From Rallus limicola (Eukaryota > Chordata > Aves > Gruiformes > Rallidae): a DNA stretch of 64,000 bases. Positions 25,119-38,600 of this stretch are shown here, in pieces; position 1 is the first letter of the stretch, and every line of letters begins with the position of its first letter. A program made the translations under genes and the position numbers. The stretch lies in assembly GCA_022605955.1 (NCBI GenBank), contig JAKCOZ010000003.1, positions 41,132,761 through 41,196,760 on the forward strand, written 5' to 3'. The notes below the pieces were generated by a model. The model made no database searches, had not been told where the DNA came from, and saw only the letters and a list, made by a program, of their open reading frames with translations.

Positions 25119-25959
25119 GGGTGGCTGACACACCAGAGGGCTGTGCTGCCATTCAGCAAGACTTAGACAGGCAGGAGAGCTGTGTGGGGAGAAGTTTAAT
25201 GAGACGTAACAAGGGCAAGTGTAGGGTCTTGCATCTGGGGAAGAGCAACCCCAGGTACTAGTATAGGTACAATGTTGGAGAGCAGTGTAGGTGAGAGGGA
25301 CCTGGGGATCTTGGTGAACAGCAGGATTACCATGAGCCAGCAATGTAGCTAAGAAGGCCAATGGCATCCTGGGGTATATTAGGAGGGGTGTGGTTAGGAG
25401 GTCAAGAAAACGTCCTTTTCCCCCTCTACTCTGCCCTGGTGAGGCCACACCTGGAGTAGTGTGTCCAGTTCTGGGCCCCTCCTTTCAAGAAGGACATAGA
25501 ACTCCTTGGAAGACTTGAGTGCAGGGCCACCAAGATGTTTAAGGGATTGGAACATCTTCCTTATGAGGAGAGACTGAGGGAGCTGGGCCTGTCTGGCTTG
25601 GAGGAGACTGGGGGGTGGCCTTATTAATGTTTATAAATATGTAAAGGGTGAGAATCAGTAGGATGGAGCCAGGCTCTTCTCAGTGATGTCCAGTGGTAGG
25701 ACAAGGAGCAGCAGGTGCAGGCTGGAGCATGGGAAGTTCCACGTGAATATAAGAAGGAACATTTTCACTGTCAGGGTGACAGATCACTGGAACAGACTGC
25801 CCAGAGAGGCTGTGGAGTCTCCTTTTCTAGAGACATTCAAAACCCACCTGGATGTGTTTCTGTGTGATTTAGTCTAGGTGATCCTGCTCTGGCAGGGGGG
25901 TTGGACTAGATTGTCTTTCAAGGTCCCTTCCAATTCTTAATGTTCTGTGATTCTGTGAT
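25119..25959 (+). mobile_element. CR1 LINE 3' fragment, plus strand
   Basis: Second CR1 in the same orientation as the copy ending at 24954. It begins within ORF2 just after the catalytic box (GTGGCTGACACACCAGAG), keeps the rest of ORF2 with several frameshifts, and ends GGTCCCTTCC...GTTCTGTGATTCTGTGA. The last open stretch reads [20 protein letters not shown] and [13 protein letters not shown]. It is more diverged than its neighbour, so a separate insertion. Confidence 0.93.
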
Positions 25960-28900
25960 ATTGTTGCATATAATTGATAGTATGCTCCAGCTAAATTTAT
26001 GTTCCCTACTGTAGTTCAGCACTTTGAGGGACAGTTGTACTCCACTGTACTCTATCAGACAGCACATTTGAGGGAAATTAAAAAGACAAAATTCTGTCTA
26101 AACAAAGACAACAGATCATAAACATAGCTTCATTGTCCCACAAGCAGGAAAAAAAACCAACAATATATTAGGAGAGAATCAACCAACAGCCCTAGATATA
26201 AAAGCAGCACCATATCACCACTGCTGAGAACTCTGGGGACTAACATGGAAGAAAATAGTTTCCTAGACTGACATTTAGGTATGCATCTGCAGTTTCTCCC
26301 CAGCTTTGTGTGTGACCTGTATGGAAGAGAATTCATTTGTCCTTCATAGACCAATAACTTAAGTAAGATTTACCCTTCCACAGGGGCTGCAGTGAGAGAG
26401 TCTACTCTGAAACACAGTCACTGCTTACAGCTATGCCACACTGAAAGGTAAGAAGTTGCTTCCACGCCATTTTCATAAGGTTATTCTGTCCTCAGTACCC
26501 TCCCTGGATTGATGAGTTTGCCAGGACATTTAGCTCACTCAAAATTTTCACTAAGAATTATTTTTTCTTTTAGTAACATACACCAATGTTTTCAATGCTG
26601 ACTTTGCTGACAGCACAAGACAAAGTAATTCTGCAATAGTAAGAGCTCAGGAAAGATTAGTTAGGTGATTATCTTTAGTCCTTGCTTTGAAACTATTTAA
26701 TTTTTGTCATCAATTCCTTGGCCATTCTTATGTGTAGAATAAATCCTCCTGTACTCCACTGTGGCAAGGATCTTATTAGCACACCCGCCCTGACTGTGTA
26801 TCTGTGAAGGCAAAGGCATTGCCATGAGCTCAGAGTCAAGACTCAGTAAAATCAAAGGTAGTTAATCAATTAGTTTCAAACCTTTGACATACACTTCCCC
26901 CTGAAGTACAAAAAGTACTTCTCAATCCCATTAGCCGGCAACAGAGAGGAGAACTTTGACATCAAAATACTTTAAAAATGGAAAGAACACTTCTGACACC
27001 CAAAAAGAGCAAGTAAAAAAATATGAGTGTTTAATCATATGCTTTAGCCTTTCACAGGGAGAAGAAAAAATTAAGGACAAGTTACTTCTCTTGCTCTAGC
27101 CCTTTTTGACTCAGCACACCAGCCTCTCTCTTTGTAATTTAAGGTAGTTTTCCTGTTCCTCAAGAAGCTGTGAAAGTCATTTTTGTAGTGAATGAAAGCT
27201 GGCAAGGGAGAATATCCAGTGCATCTTAACAATCTGACTGAATAGAATTAATGGTGTAACTGTACTAGAAGGAGCCACTTATGCTCTATAGTGTTGAAAG
27301 GTAGGGCTATTGTTACAAATTTGCAGAATTGCTGTCACCTGAGAACAGTCGCTGCATAATAAAGCTCATCCATTGCAACAGCCTGCAGTCAGCTTGGGCT
27401 GGTTATCAAAAACCCAGAGTAGAGATGAGATGCATCTTTCACATTTCATCCAGGTGGAATTAACTGCTGACCTTTTCTCATTATTTCTGTAGACTGGCAG
27501 TGGTCAAGATATTTAACGCTGTCAGTGATATGTGAGCAGAAGCAGATCCCATGAAGCGTGCAGCACACATCAAGCTAATAACTGTACAGATAGCTGGAGA
27601 TACAAACCTTGTATAGAGTACATTTCCCCTAGGCATGCCTTTGTTTTATGGCAATGAAACAGAGGAGCTTCATCTCACATCTACAGGCTTCTATTTGCTA
27701 AAGAAGAAAAGGACCCTTTTAAATGGAGACCAGTTACCATAATAATTTTCAAAGGTTCTTCAGCTCTTGGTTGAGACCTGCAGTTTTACTTGCCCTCTCT
27801 GTATATGCAGAACCTCATACCAATTCAGATAGGAAGCAACAGCTGAAATGTTCACCCTTGCTGGGTGAGATAGTGAGTCAGGACAAGAGTCATAAGCCCA
27901 TTTTATGTTTTTCTCTCTCAATCTGATAGGATGCTTTTTTCTGACACGATAATAAATGGGATCTTTTGCAGTGGCATGTTGGCTTTTTGCTGTGTTCATT
28001 TCAAAATGCAGCAGCTCTAAATAATCACAGGATAAGTAATACCAAGCCATGCTCATGTTATCCTCTTCAAGCTAGGCAAATGAAGGCTGGCTTTCTTTTT
28101 CATATTGTCTGATCACTTAATGAGACTTCCAGTACATCTTGTAAAGGGGCAGGTAGCCTTGGAAGGAAGCACATCAGTAAGTGGGCCTACATGTGCATGT
28201 ATGTGACCATGTGCATCAAAACGATGCTCCGCATATCGTGCTGTTTCATGACCTCAACCACAATTTAGGACCTTCTCATAATTTTCTTTTCATAAAATAT
28301 CTGTGCATGCCTAGTAGAGCCATGAATCAGTAGGAATGTTATCACTTTAGAAATTTACATCTCTTTAGGCTATTAATGACAGTTATTCTTCAAATATAAA
28401 AAGAGTAATTAAAAAGAACAACTAAGAGTAAAACTCACTCAAACACACAAGGTATTTTTGGATCAGCAGGGCTTTGGTTTTTTTTTTTGGCCAAGGCCTC
28501 AGCACATTATCCAATTTGCTGCTAAACCCTGGACCCTTTCCATGTAATAACTTCTGATGAGAAGCAGAAAGAAAACTGTTTTCTTATCTCAGTGTTTCTC
28601 GCCTCAAAAGAAATTCTGTGTTAGTGGAAGTGTCTCTTACTAATAGCAGAGTACTTCCAAAATCACTAAAATACAAGGACACACAGAAGAAGATACCACA
28701 AATACAGTGAGGAAAACAGAAACTCTAATACTGACACAAGGAATATTGCTGCCTCTGAGAAACACTAGAAAGAAAGGAGTCTCTGTTAGCAAAACAACGA
28801 TGCCAGCAACCAACTCAGCCCAACCTAGAGCTAGGGCAGGATAAGCAAAAAGAGCTAGTAAAAATGATGCTCTTTTGTCTGAAATGTCTGAGTTGCAAAA

Positions 28901-30036
28901 CTAAAAGGATGTGTTGTATTATTCCCATCAATGGGCAGCTTCTGGCTCCATGTCAATAGGTCAAGCAGGTGTATTACCCTGTGATCACCTTTCAGATCAG
29001 TGTGTTTGAGTTCTGGCTCTTGAAGCTCTTCACTTCATACACTTTGAGAGTGAAAATCCCCCATCTACAGGATCTCTGACAAAGGGGGTTGTAGAGTGTG
29101 GGAGGACAGGAAGTTTGCTGGTTGGAAAAAATATTCTGTACATATTTTTAAGCTGGGCAGAAGCTTCTAATTCTGGAATTCTTTTAATGACATTCAGAAA
29201 CATGGTGTGCATTTTATTGCTGATGGAACACTTCCCTCTTGTTCAGACATTCTGGACATCCTTACTGGTAACAGGTTTCCTGTTCCTTTCCCTAAGTACC
29301 AAGTTCCTTAGCCCCAGTTCCTGTTTGAATTGGTTCTCTCCCAGGAAAGAAACCAGGCCCTTCTACAGGTGTATCAGAAGAAAAAAGCGCGAACCTTAGA
29401 GTTACACAGTCTCAGTTTGCCTCAAGACAGAACAACTCACCAACAGCCCAATCGTAGCTGGGTCTAAAAGTGCCCACTTGCTCTCTAGATTACCCATTCA
29501 TATTCCATCAGATACCTCTTCCCAGCACGACAGAGCAAGCCTGAGGACACTGAGTTATTATCCAGTAATGCTGTGTTGAAATGTTACTTGCCTGGTTGCT
29601 CAGGTTTGTGTTCGAAAAATGACTTCTGGGACACTACCTTCATCAGCCTTTATCAGAACAGCTGTGGGGCTCCCAAGAGAAGAAGGTGCCAGCTTGTGCT
29701 GGAAGAGGGACAGGAATACTATATATAGGAAGCTGCTTTGTTTCAATGAATTTAATTAGAAGACATTAACAATACTTTTCCCACTTTGTCCTGTGGCTTT
29801 TCCTGTTGGGATATCATCTGGAAAGTATATTCAAAACAAAAAGCAAAAACTCCAGGCACTAGAACAAGTCCCCTCTACAACATACTTGGGAAGCCATACT
29901 GTATTTGGTTTACATGGGCAGGTGCAGGGGTCTGTGGGGTGGCCTCTGTGAGAAGAGGCTAGGGGCTGCTCTATGCCGGACACAGTCACTTCCTACTCCA
30001 AAGAAGGGCGCTGACTGCAAACTGTTAGTTGGTTTA
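25960..30036. other. CPLX1 intron, no recognisable feature
   Basis: AT-rich intron with no exon, RNA gene or mobile element that I can identify. Confidence 0.5.
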
Positions 30037-30041
30037 AGGCC

Positions 30042-30629
30042 TGTCCTGGTTTCAGTCAGGATAGAGTTAACTTCATTTGTAGCAGGGGATGGAATGCTGT
30101 GTTTGGGAGTTAAAATGAAAGCAGTGCTGATAACACCCTGATGTTTCTAGTTGCAGTCAGACAGTCAAAGCCAGGACAGGTGACCCAGATGGGCCAAAGA
30201 GAGTATTCCATGCCAATTACGTCCTGCCCAGGATAAAGGGGGGCTGATGGGAGGAAGAAAGGGGTTGGTTCCGGGACGCGAGCGGCCGGGATGCGAGGGT
30301 CTTGGGGGACGGTCGGGTTCTGGGACAGCTCTGGGTGGTGCAGTCTGAATTGTGTGGTTGGGTGAGAAACTGCATTGTGTATCAATAGTTTCATATTCTT
30401 TTGCTCTAAAGTCCTGTTAGCATTGTTATATTTTATCTTTCTGTTATCTTAGTAAACTATCCTTATCCCAACCCACGGGCCTCTTAGTTTCTTGGTTTTG
30501 GAGTTATTTGTCCCTTCCTTTTCCCTTCCCTTGTTTCCCCCCTCCCCTTTCCCTCTTCCCCTGCTCTTTTACTTTAAGGAGCAGGCAGCTGCGTGGATCT
30601 CAGCCCACAGCCGGGGTGAAACCACGACA
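30042..30629 (+). mobile_element. Solo ERV LTR (family 1), intact ends and target duplication
   Basis: 588 bp from TGTCCTGGTTTCAGTCAGGA to GGGGTGAAACCACGACA, with TG...CA termini. The flanking 5-mers AGGCC at 30037-30041 and AGGCC at 30630-30634 are identical, so the borders are secure and the insertion duplicated 5 bp. A 5-bp duplication fits ERVL-like elements among others. It contains a GATAAAGGGG TATA-like box near 30232, a CpG-rich stretch at about 30264-30325 and a C/T-rich tract near 30505-30570. No internal viral genes remain, so it is a recombined solo LTR. It lies antisense to CPLX1. Confidence 0.93.
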
Positions 30630-30634
30630 AGGCC

Positions 30635-33600
30635 ATGATTAAGAGGAATCTGATCTGAACTGATTACTTTGCAAGTCAATTATTTAGCTAGATGTTCTTC
30701 CATTTGGGGCACTCCTCCCCACAAAGACTTGCAATGAATCTGGTAATAGTAGAAGGGGCTCCCCATGAGCACTTTTCTTAGTTTGATAGCTACAAGTTAA
30801 GTACCTGTCCTGAGTTTTTCTATGAGAGACATACACTGTGGAGAGCAAGTCATCCTGTCCTAACGCAGGCACCTAGGACATCACTCTGTGAGGTATGCAT
30901 TTCTTCCAACTGAGTAAAGAGGAAGAATTGACCACCAGCTCAGGTAGACACAATAATGAGTTTTATAGCTAAAGCTTGATGAGGCAAACTCACTTCATGA
31001 ACCTGGTTATTCCTAAAATGAGAGTAAAGCATTCCTAAAGCTCCCTCCTCAATTGCATTCATTTGCCTCTCACTCAGAACTCTGTAGGTGCCTGCTGTGA
31101 AGTTCTTTAATTTTTAAAAAATAGATACTTAATTACTCATTCTCATTCTGACTGATTGGATAAAATTAGAAAGCAGCAAGGTTCCTCTCTCTCTTTCTCT
31201 CTCAACCTCCTTTCCCTTAGTCATAATCAATTCATTCTGCAGAAATGGAAACAGCCTGGGAATGTATTTGGTTCTGCTAATGAAAGCTGGCAATAGCTGT
31301 GAGAGTCACCATATCAAGTCCCAACTAGTTCCAGTGTATATTATGTCACAAACATAATTTCACAGGTAACAGCTTGCACCAAGAAAGAAAGAAGAAAAAA
31401 ATAGAAAAAAAAAAAAAAGGAAAGAGTTTTTTTAAATGAAGGCCAAGTTACCTTCATTTAGTGCTGATTGAATATACTTCTTGGCTTACTCACACATGGA
31501 TTAAATGTAGATGTAATTTCAGGATAGTCTTTCCGTAATTCTCATTTCCTTACAACAAGACTTTTTGTTGCATGCCAGGTCTTACTGTTTTGTGGGGCGT
31601 ATCCTTTTGAGGAACCACAGATCAGCTTCACAAGTTCTGTTCTTGATCTCTTTGGAAGAATGAAGACAGGTCTGCCCTGACTAATACGGAAGACCTTCTA
31701 CAGGGTTAATGGCTTCCCAGTCAGGATGATAATACTTGCTACCTGCCCCTCAATTGAGAGCTCATACACAAAATTATAAATTCATCTGGAGCAGGAATAT
31801 GCAGCAGGAATAGATGAGCTCTTGAGATGTTAAGCCTGGTGCCACACCTCACTAACTATCCCTGTTTCCCTTGCTGACCTGTGGAACTTTTTCAGTGATT
31901 CTACTAAACTGGAGAGTTTCTGCAGGGAGAAGTTCAGGGAACACATACCCTGAGCTACAGTGCAGTATGGCCATCTCCCAGTAGCTGTTTCCTTTGGGTA
32001 CTGGTCTGCCACCACTACTGTCTTGCAATACGAGGCTCTACCAGACTGATTCTGTGAAGAGACTTAGTGGGTCTTAAGCTTTGAAAGGTTACAGGTTATT
32101 TTAATCTCATCAGCTAGTCAGAGTTCTGGTGAAAGCTTGCTGTTTCTAGGGAGAATGAAGATACAGTTACAAGGATGGGTTTTCATCTCGTATCACTTTA
32201 TGACAGCCTGAAGAAATGATGCCTGTAGCTGTCTGTTAGGATAATCTGTGAAATCAAACACCGTATGTGTCTTGCAGCAGATACGGGGAAATGGCAGGTA
32301 AGGGGAAAAGGCTGGAAGAGAAAGGCATCTTGGGCAGATTGTGTGGAAGTCTGTAGTTGCTGGACTCAAGTGCTGAAGGATACATCACAATGCTGTGTAA
32401 ATATGTCACCCTCATAGTATTTTTCTGATATGTAGTATTTAGAAAATTATGGTGCCTTTCTTTGTCCTCCAGACAATATGTTCAGCTTTTCACAGCCCTA
32501 TCCCAGTGTCAGAAATTCTTCCCAGCCTTGGCACAGCTGGCACAGCTTCCCAGCAACAGCTTCCTTCACTGCAGAAGATGAAAATCATAACACAGTCTTC
32601 AGCAGGACTTTGAGCGCAATAGTTGTCTTGTGGTTTAAACGATGGACCCTGTTTGGACTCTTACCTTTCTGCCTTCCAGAATAACTCAAGGATCAGACAT
32701 ATCACTTAGAGTCAGGAGGAATCAGGATGAATTTTGAAGTAGAAAATATGGATTTGTGTTAAAGATGTTTCTGTACCCAACAAAACCAGAACTGGTTTTG
32801 TCTTGTTGTGTTTGCTCCTAAAAAAACTCAAACAGATTTTGGGCAAAACTGTTAATAGTGATGAAAAATGCTAGGAATTTTCATACCAGACTAAGAATGT
32901 GCCATGCTTAGTATGAGCCAGGACTAAGTGGGGATGAGAAGAGAGGAGAAGAGAGGGGAAAGACATAGTCACCAGTGCTAACAGATCAGACTTGCTCTCT
33001 TTGTTATCTGTAGTAAAGCCAAATCACAGCCTGGGTTTATAAGGAAAAGAGAAAAAAACCCAAACCACAGACCAAAATTAGTAGCAGGAATGCAATGGTA
33101 CAGCAGAACTGTAAGGCGGTGTTACATCAAGGGTCCATTTAGCTGGCCAGAATTTGCTGCTTTTAGAAAACTTTTAAGAACTAGGGTAATATTAAGTGAT
33201 CCTGCCTCCGGCATCTTCTATTTTTGATCATCGTCAGCTTTAGGGATACCATTAAACCAAACTAGCATTTGGGCTGTCATATTTAGCTCTTCTCCACGAA
33301 TAAATGTAATGTTTCTTTCTTTTTAAATCATGTTATATTTTTCTATTTCCAATTCTGTTGGAAGACTTCAGATGATGCTTAAAAATGGACATAGAGAACT
33401 GCAAGACACCTGAAACTGTGTCAAGGATTTCATGTCTGTAAAATCATACATCCCTCCTCCTTCTCTGATGAGTTATGTAAGATGATTTGCCAAATCCCAC
33501 CCTGACTGGGCATCTCTGTGACAACTTGTTGAGATGGATGCAAGTGTTGTACATTCTTCTGAGCTTCCATGTTACAGCATCATACCTTGGATGCTCTTTC

Positions 33601-35210
33601 AGTTAAAGCTACATACAGAACTAGGTCCAGAAGATTAAATTTTAGAGATCATAGAAGACAGAGTGAGTGTTGTATGTGAAAGCATCCATTCTTTAGTCTG
33701 AAGGAACACTTGCTCACTAAAAAAGTTATTATTTAACCAAAAGTAGCAGTTAGATGCTCTGCTAATTGTTATTTATATATATTTAAAGACTAATACATAC
33801 AGCCAATTATACAGCCACATAGGAATTAAAGGTCTACCTTTATTCAGACTCAGCATGGCCATCTGAGTCCAGAAGAACATGGCTGCTAACTGGCTTCTCT
33901 TTTTCAAAACTGTAATGCAGAACTGGGACAGCATACCCTTCGAGGGACACTTTTGTGAGCCATCTTCCCATTAAGCATGCTTTTAACTTTCAAAACATCT
34001 TAAAAAATATCAAGTGAATCTTCTACTTTTGGAATGTCTCATTTGGCTTCTGTGTCTCTTGCCCAGGCTAACTGAAATGTGCTATGAATGCTTTTGCACC
34101 GTGTCCATGTCATGAGTACTGGTAATTTACAATTCACAAACAAAAAGCTCAGAACCATGTCAGTTCTTGTTATGCTTGGAAGTGTATAATCAGAGAGTAA
34201 AAAAAGAAAGATCCTGACACTTGATGAAATGCATACAAGATAAACATAATATATAAAAATATATCCTATATTTTACATGCTGGTCTTTGTGATTGACTTA
34301 AACACTGTCATAATGATATTTTACTGAGCTTAGTTATACTGGTCTGAAGATACAGATCAGAGCTGACTTTCTAATTTTCCATTCTGTGAATGTACGAGAT
34401 GTACTTATTTTTAATTGCTATGCTTATCCCTTTCTGAGTTAACCACATCCACGACCTTTGCCAATTTACATTCTATATGTCCTAGAGGCACTGCAGCTAT
34501 ATTTTATTTGTTACTTTGTATCCTCTGATCATTAAAAAAATGAATTTCTTAATATAAGATTGTCTTTTCAACTATGATTTCAAGCTAACGTAATACTCCT
34601 AAAAAGATCAATCCCTCCCAATTAATATTAATGAAAGTCTCAGTGATTTCTCTGAGCAGGGGATAAGGCTTGGGACTGTCTTATTTCTTCTCCGCATCTC
34701 TATTAAATTGAATAAATTTTACAAACATTATTCTGCTAATCACTTCAGAGCATTTGCACAAGGGAGTCTGTTTTGCTTAGTCTGCCAGGGTCTAAAGTAC
34801 AAAAGTACATTGCTTTTCACCACACCACATGAATAATGTCTCAAAGAGATTTCTTCTTGCAGTACTTGAAGTCAGTAGGATTACCTTCTTATGCTGAAAA
34901 GCCATACAGTTAAGATATAGGAATGCAAGAGACATAGCTATTTTTTTCAGCTTTGCCAATAAATTGCTGTGTCATCTGGATGATATTAATTAACTCTTTT
35001 TGCCTCCTTGTTCTTTGTGTTTTCTCTGCTGTCCTGAGCTCTATGACCAGCTATTTAGACCTTATCTTGCACCACAGAAGTCAATATAGTTTTGCTATTG
35101 GCTTTAATAAAAACTCAAAGGGCATGATACTTCTCCTGTTGAAGAAACTCTCTATGTTCCATTTTTTCCTCCCTCACTGAAACTGTTCTTTATTAAAAAA
35201 AGAAATACAA
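30635..35210. other. CPLX1 intron, no recognisable feature
   Basis: AT-rich intron with an A-rich run near 31385-31425 and a short TA run near 33772. No exon or mobile element identified. Confidence 0.5.
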
Positions 35211-35690
35211 AGAAGGGAGCAAATTTATGACTAAAGTAGTCTACAAAGAAGGGAGGGGTGGGGTAAGTAAAGGTGGTTTAAGACCTGGGGAAGGAAAGCA
35301 GCTTGTGAGGAACAGAGCAGAGCCCCATTCCCCCATTCCCTGCCCCTCCCCATGCCATGTTGCAGGGGGAAGAAGGGAGTAGTATCATGAATGAAGTTAG
35401 GTCTGCTAAGAAGGGAGGGGTGGGGGGAAGGTGCTTTAAGACCTGGCCACACTTCTCATTACCTGACTGGTTCAGTGGGTGTGTAGTTGTAGTAGTAATA
35501 AATCAGTTTTCTTTCTTTTATTCTGTGTTGAGTCTGTTTTGCCCATTGCACTAATTGGAGAGTTATCACTCTGTCCTTATCTCGTATCCTAAGACTCCTA
35601 GTATATATTTTCTCCTCTCTTCATCTGAAAAGGGGAGTGAGCGAGTGGCTTTGGTGGGCATCTGGCCTCTATCCAGGGCGAAACCACCAG
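35211..35690 (+). mobile_element. Rearranged partial ERV LTR (family 2)
   Basis: The 3' part of the family also seen at 54193. It has the block AAGAAGGGAGGGGTGGGG, AATAAATCAG (signal near 35498), TTGAGTCTGTTTTGCCC and the end CCAGGGCGAAACCACCA. The U3 start is missing. A block of 76-78 bp occurs twice, at 35211-35288 and 35371-35446, a period of about 160 bp, which indicates an internal tandem duplication before or after 5' loss. Antisense to CPLX1. Confidence 0.82.
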
Positions 35691-38600
35691 AGGCTCCAAG
35701 GGCATCAGGACTTTTTCTACAGTGTGAGCATGCATGTGATAAAATTTCTTCAACAGTTTGAAACAGGTAATCATGTTTTCCTGGTTAAATATGACTTTCT
35801 ATCTCCTTTAGCCCATTATCAATTTTAAACTTTCTGAAGTCACCCATCGGAAATACCAAATAGTTGTTATCTGTAGCTTTCCAAATACATTCAGGCCATG
35901 ATCGGTTCCATCTAAGAATCATCCACCCTTAAGTACTGACTTTGATTCCTACTTATCTTTCAAGATGAGGTCTAATATAGGATTCCCTTGTGAAAGCAAC
36001 ACCTCTCAAGATAGGAATAATATTTCCAAGGATGTGTTTAGTACTATCAGAGGCAACTATGCAGCTTTCTTCATTTCGGTTGAAGTCTCTTATAATAAAG
36101 TATAATATTTTCTGTACTTTCTAGCTAAGTATTTTAGTTCCTCGAAGAGTTGGGTATGCACTTATGTGTTGCCACATAGTTAGCCATAGCAGACACCAAT
36201 TTACAGCCTGTTTTGTACATGAAGCACGAAAGTATAACTTCAGAAGTACTTGGGCTCATTTGCCTCAGAAAGCATGGGCAACTCACCATGTCCCGTGGGT
36301 GTGGTGGGGTGGTGCCAGGGAAAGGCTCACCAGAGCTTAACCACCTGCTCTCCACTTGCTAGCAGAGAACACTTTTGTTCCTAGACAGTCTAGACCACAG
36401 ACACAGCAAGTTGGTGGCACGTTGTCCAAGCTGCTTCCTTGCATCAGAGGGGTGTGGACAGTGGAGAAGCCGGTGGAAATACTCTGATTTATCAGTTTGG
36501 CAGAGCACTGTTTTTACCTTAGCTCATAAGCACTGCTACTGTTTCTATGTAGAGCACAGAGGAAAGCCAGGAACTGCTCTAAGAGTCTGCAGAGACATGA
36601 AAACAGCTTGTGTTCCTAAATTTACATAGAACAAAAGAGACTATGGTTATCATGTCACTGGTCTGAAGTAAACCCATAGCATACTTTATGTCTCAGGATT
36701 CTAAGGCTGAGAGGTATCACCACAGTCTCTGCTTTGTTTAACTCTGCCAATGGCACTCCACTCCTGCACCTGACAGAAACCAGCAACATGTGTCAGACAC
36801 AAGCCTGCTGTCCAGAAAGGTGCTGGGCACTAGGAGTGACCAGCAGATACACAACTGGCCTCAGCACCAGGTGACAGAGATCTACCACTCTTTGCACACA
36901 CATGTAAGTTCCTTTTTTATGGAGAGAATGCCTTTAATCTTGGCTAGACTTCTGTATTTTGCTCCTTCAAACTGCATGTTAATGACAAAAGTTAAGCAAA
37001 ATTTAATTTATGATTTAATGAGTCAAATGACTCCATTTCATATATAGTGAATGTTTCTAATCATGTAAGAAGATATTACATATAATATCAGGTTCTGACA
37101 TTTTGTTATCAGTTGACATTTAGAGATACTGTTCAAAGAAAGAAAAAGCACCTACAAGGCTGTGTGCAAAGCAGTCATGGAACAGAAAGGACCATGGATC
37201 AGGTAAACCATAAACAATGATCCTATGCACACATGCACAGACAAAACAAGTTTAACTATCTGCACAGAAAACACTGCAAAGCTTACTTCCTTATAGAATG
37301 TGCAATATCCATGGCAAATAACCCTGCATTTTTTTCCTGAAGAATAGCTTCATTGCTTCAGAACAGAGAATCACACCACAAAAGTTCTTGCAGAAGGAAA
37401 AGAAAAGGAAAAATCAGCCTTTACTGGAAAAGATAAAAAATGTTGTGATTAGCATAACAATATCACTGTTCCTGTACTAATCTGTAAATTTGTATTTAAA
37501 TAAGTTAAATACTGTAGGACATCTCTCTGCAGTTTAATATTTCTAAATAAAATAGTCAGTTACTTTAATTTGTAGCTAATATTTTGATTTTTTTTAAGGG
37601 GAAAAAAAATGCATGCATGCATGCATTATCTTGTTTAAGCTTATAATTAGCAGCCCACTTTGAATTAATTGCTTTTTGGCATGTTTTTTTCTCTTGCTCT
37701 GGAGGTGGGAGGCAGGGAGTGGTGCGGAATCCAAATTCAGGAAGGCTAATAGACTCACAGACAAAAGAAGCATATACCTGGTTTTGCTATGCTCTGTGAT
37801 GGTCTTCACAGTGGGGTGGCTCCTTAAATGAACAGTGTAGTAGAAGTGACAAGGAGCATGACAAATTTAAGTTCTGCTGTCATCATTAGGGTAGCAAAAT
37901 CATTATCAACACTTCTGTACTGCAGGGCATTTTTCTCTTTGCTGTGGTAAAGGAAACTGGCTGAGTAAAGGATCCAGAGAAGGACCTGCAGGATGGAGGA
38001 AACCATAAACCAGTCTATGACCCAGGCCCTCCATGTACTTAGCCCACACCACAACCACTCTCTGCATCTGCTTTTCCTTTCACTTTGGCACATCTGTCTG
38101 GCAGTGTCCTCAGGACAGGGATAACTAAATTCATGCTGCCCTCCCCATGTAGAAGGGTGGAGATCAAACAAACCATCTGACAACCCTAACTCAGACAATT
38201 GCTGGAAGCAGAATCCATACTACTTCTAAGGACTGAGATCCTCTTCTCCAGGCTGTATTGGTGTTGAATTTATCCCTATTCTTGTATGTTATTTCACTTT
38301 TCACCCTGTCACAAAAGCACCCCCATCATTTCTGCTTTAGAAAGCACGAGGCTATTTGCTGAGGTGGTACTTAGTCTATTTTGCAGATTATAAAGCCATT
38401 GAAAGTCTTTAATTGTCAAGCACTAACCATAATTACAAACTAGATTCTTGTCTTTGAATTCTACCTGGAACCATAAGAAGTTTTAGCCACTATGATGAGG
38501 ACTATATTGCATGCAAGACTGAATGCTTTTGCAGGAGGGGAGGTGCATGATCACTAGAACATCCACAGATTACCCATTACAACCAGACTTGTGAAGACAG

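Noticed and set aside
37824..38198. Open frame of 124 codons on the minus strand with two hydrophobic stretches
   Set aside because: No recognisable domain, no splice context, and it lies in an intron. Hydrophobic runs are common by chance in AT-rich DNA.
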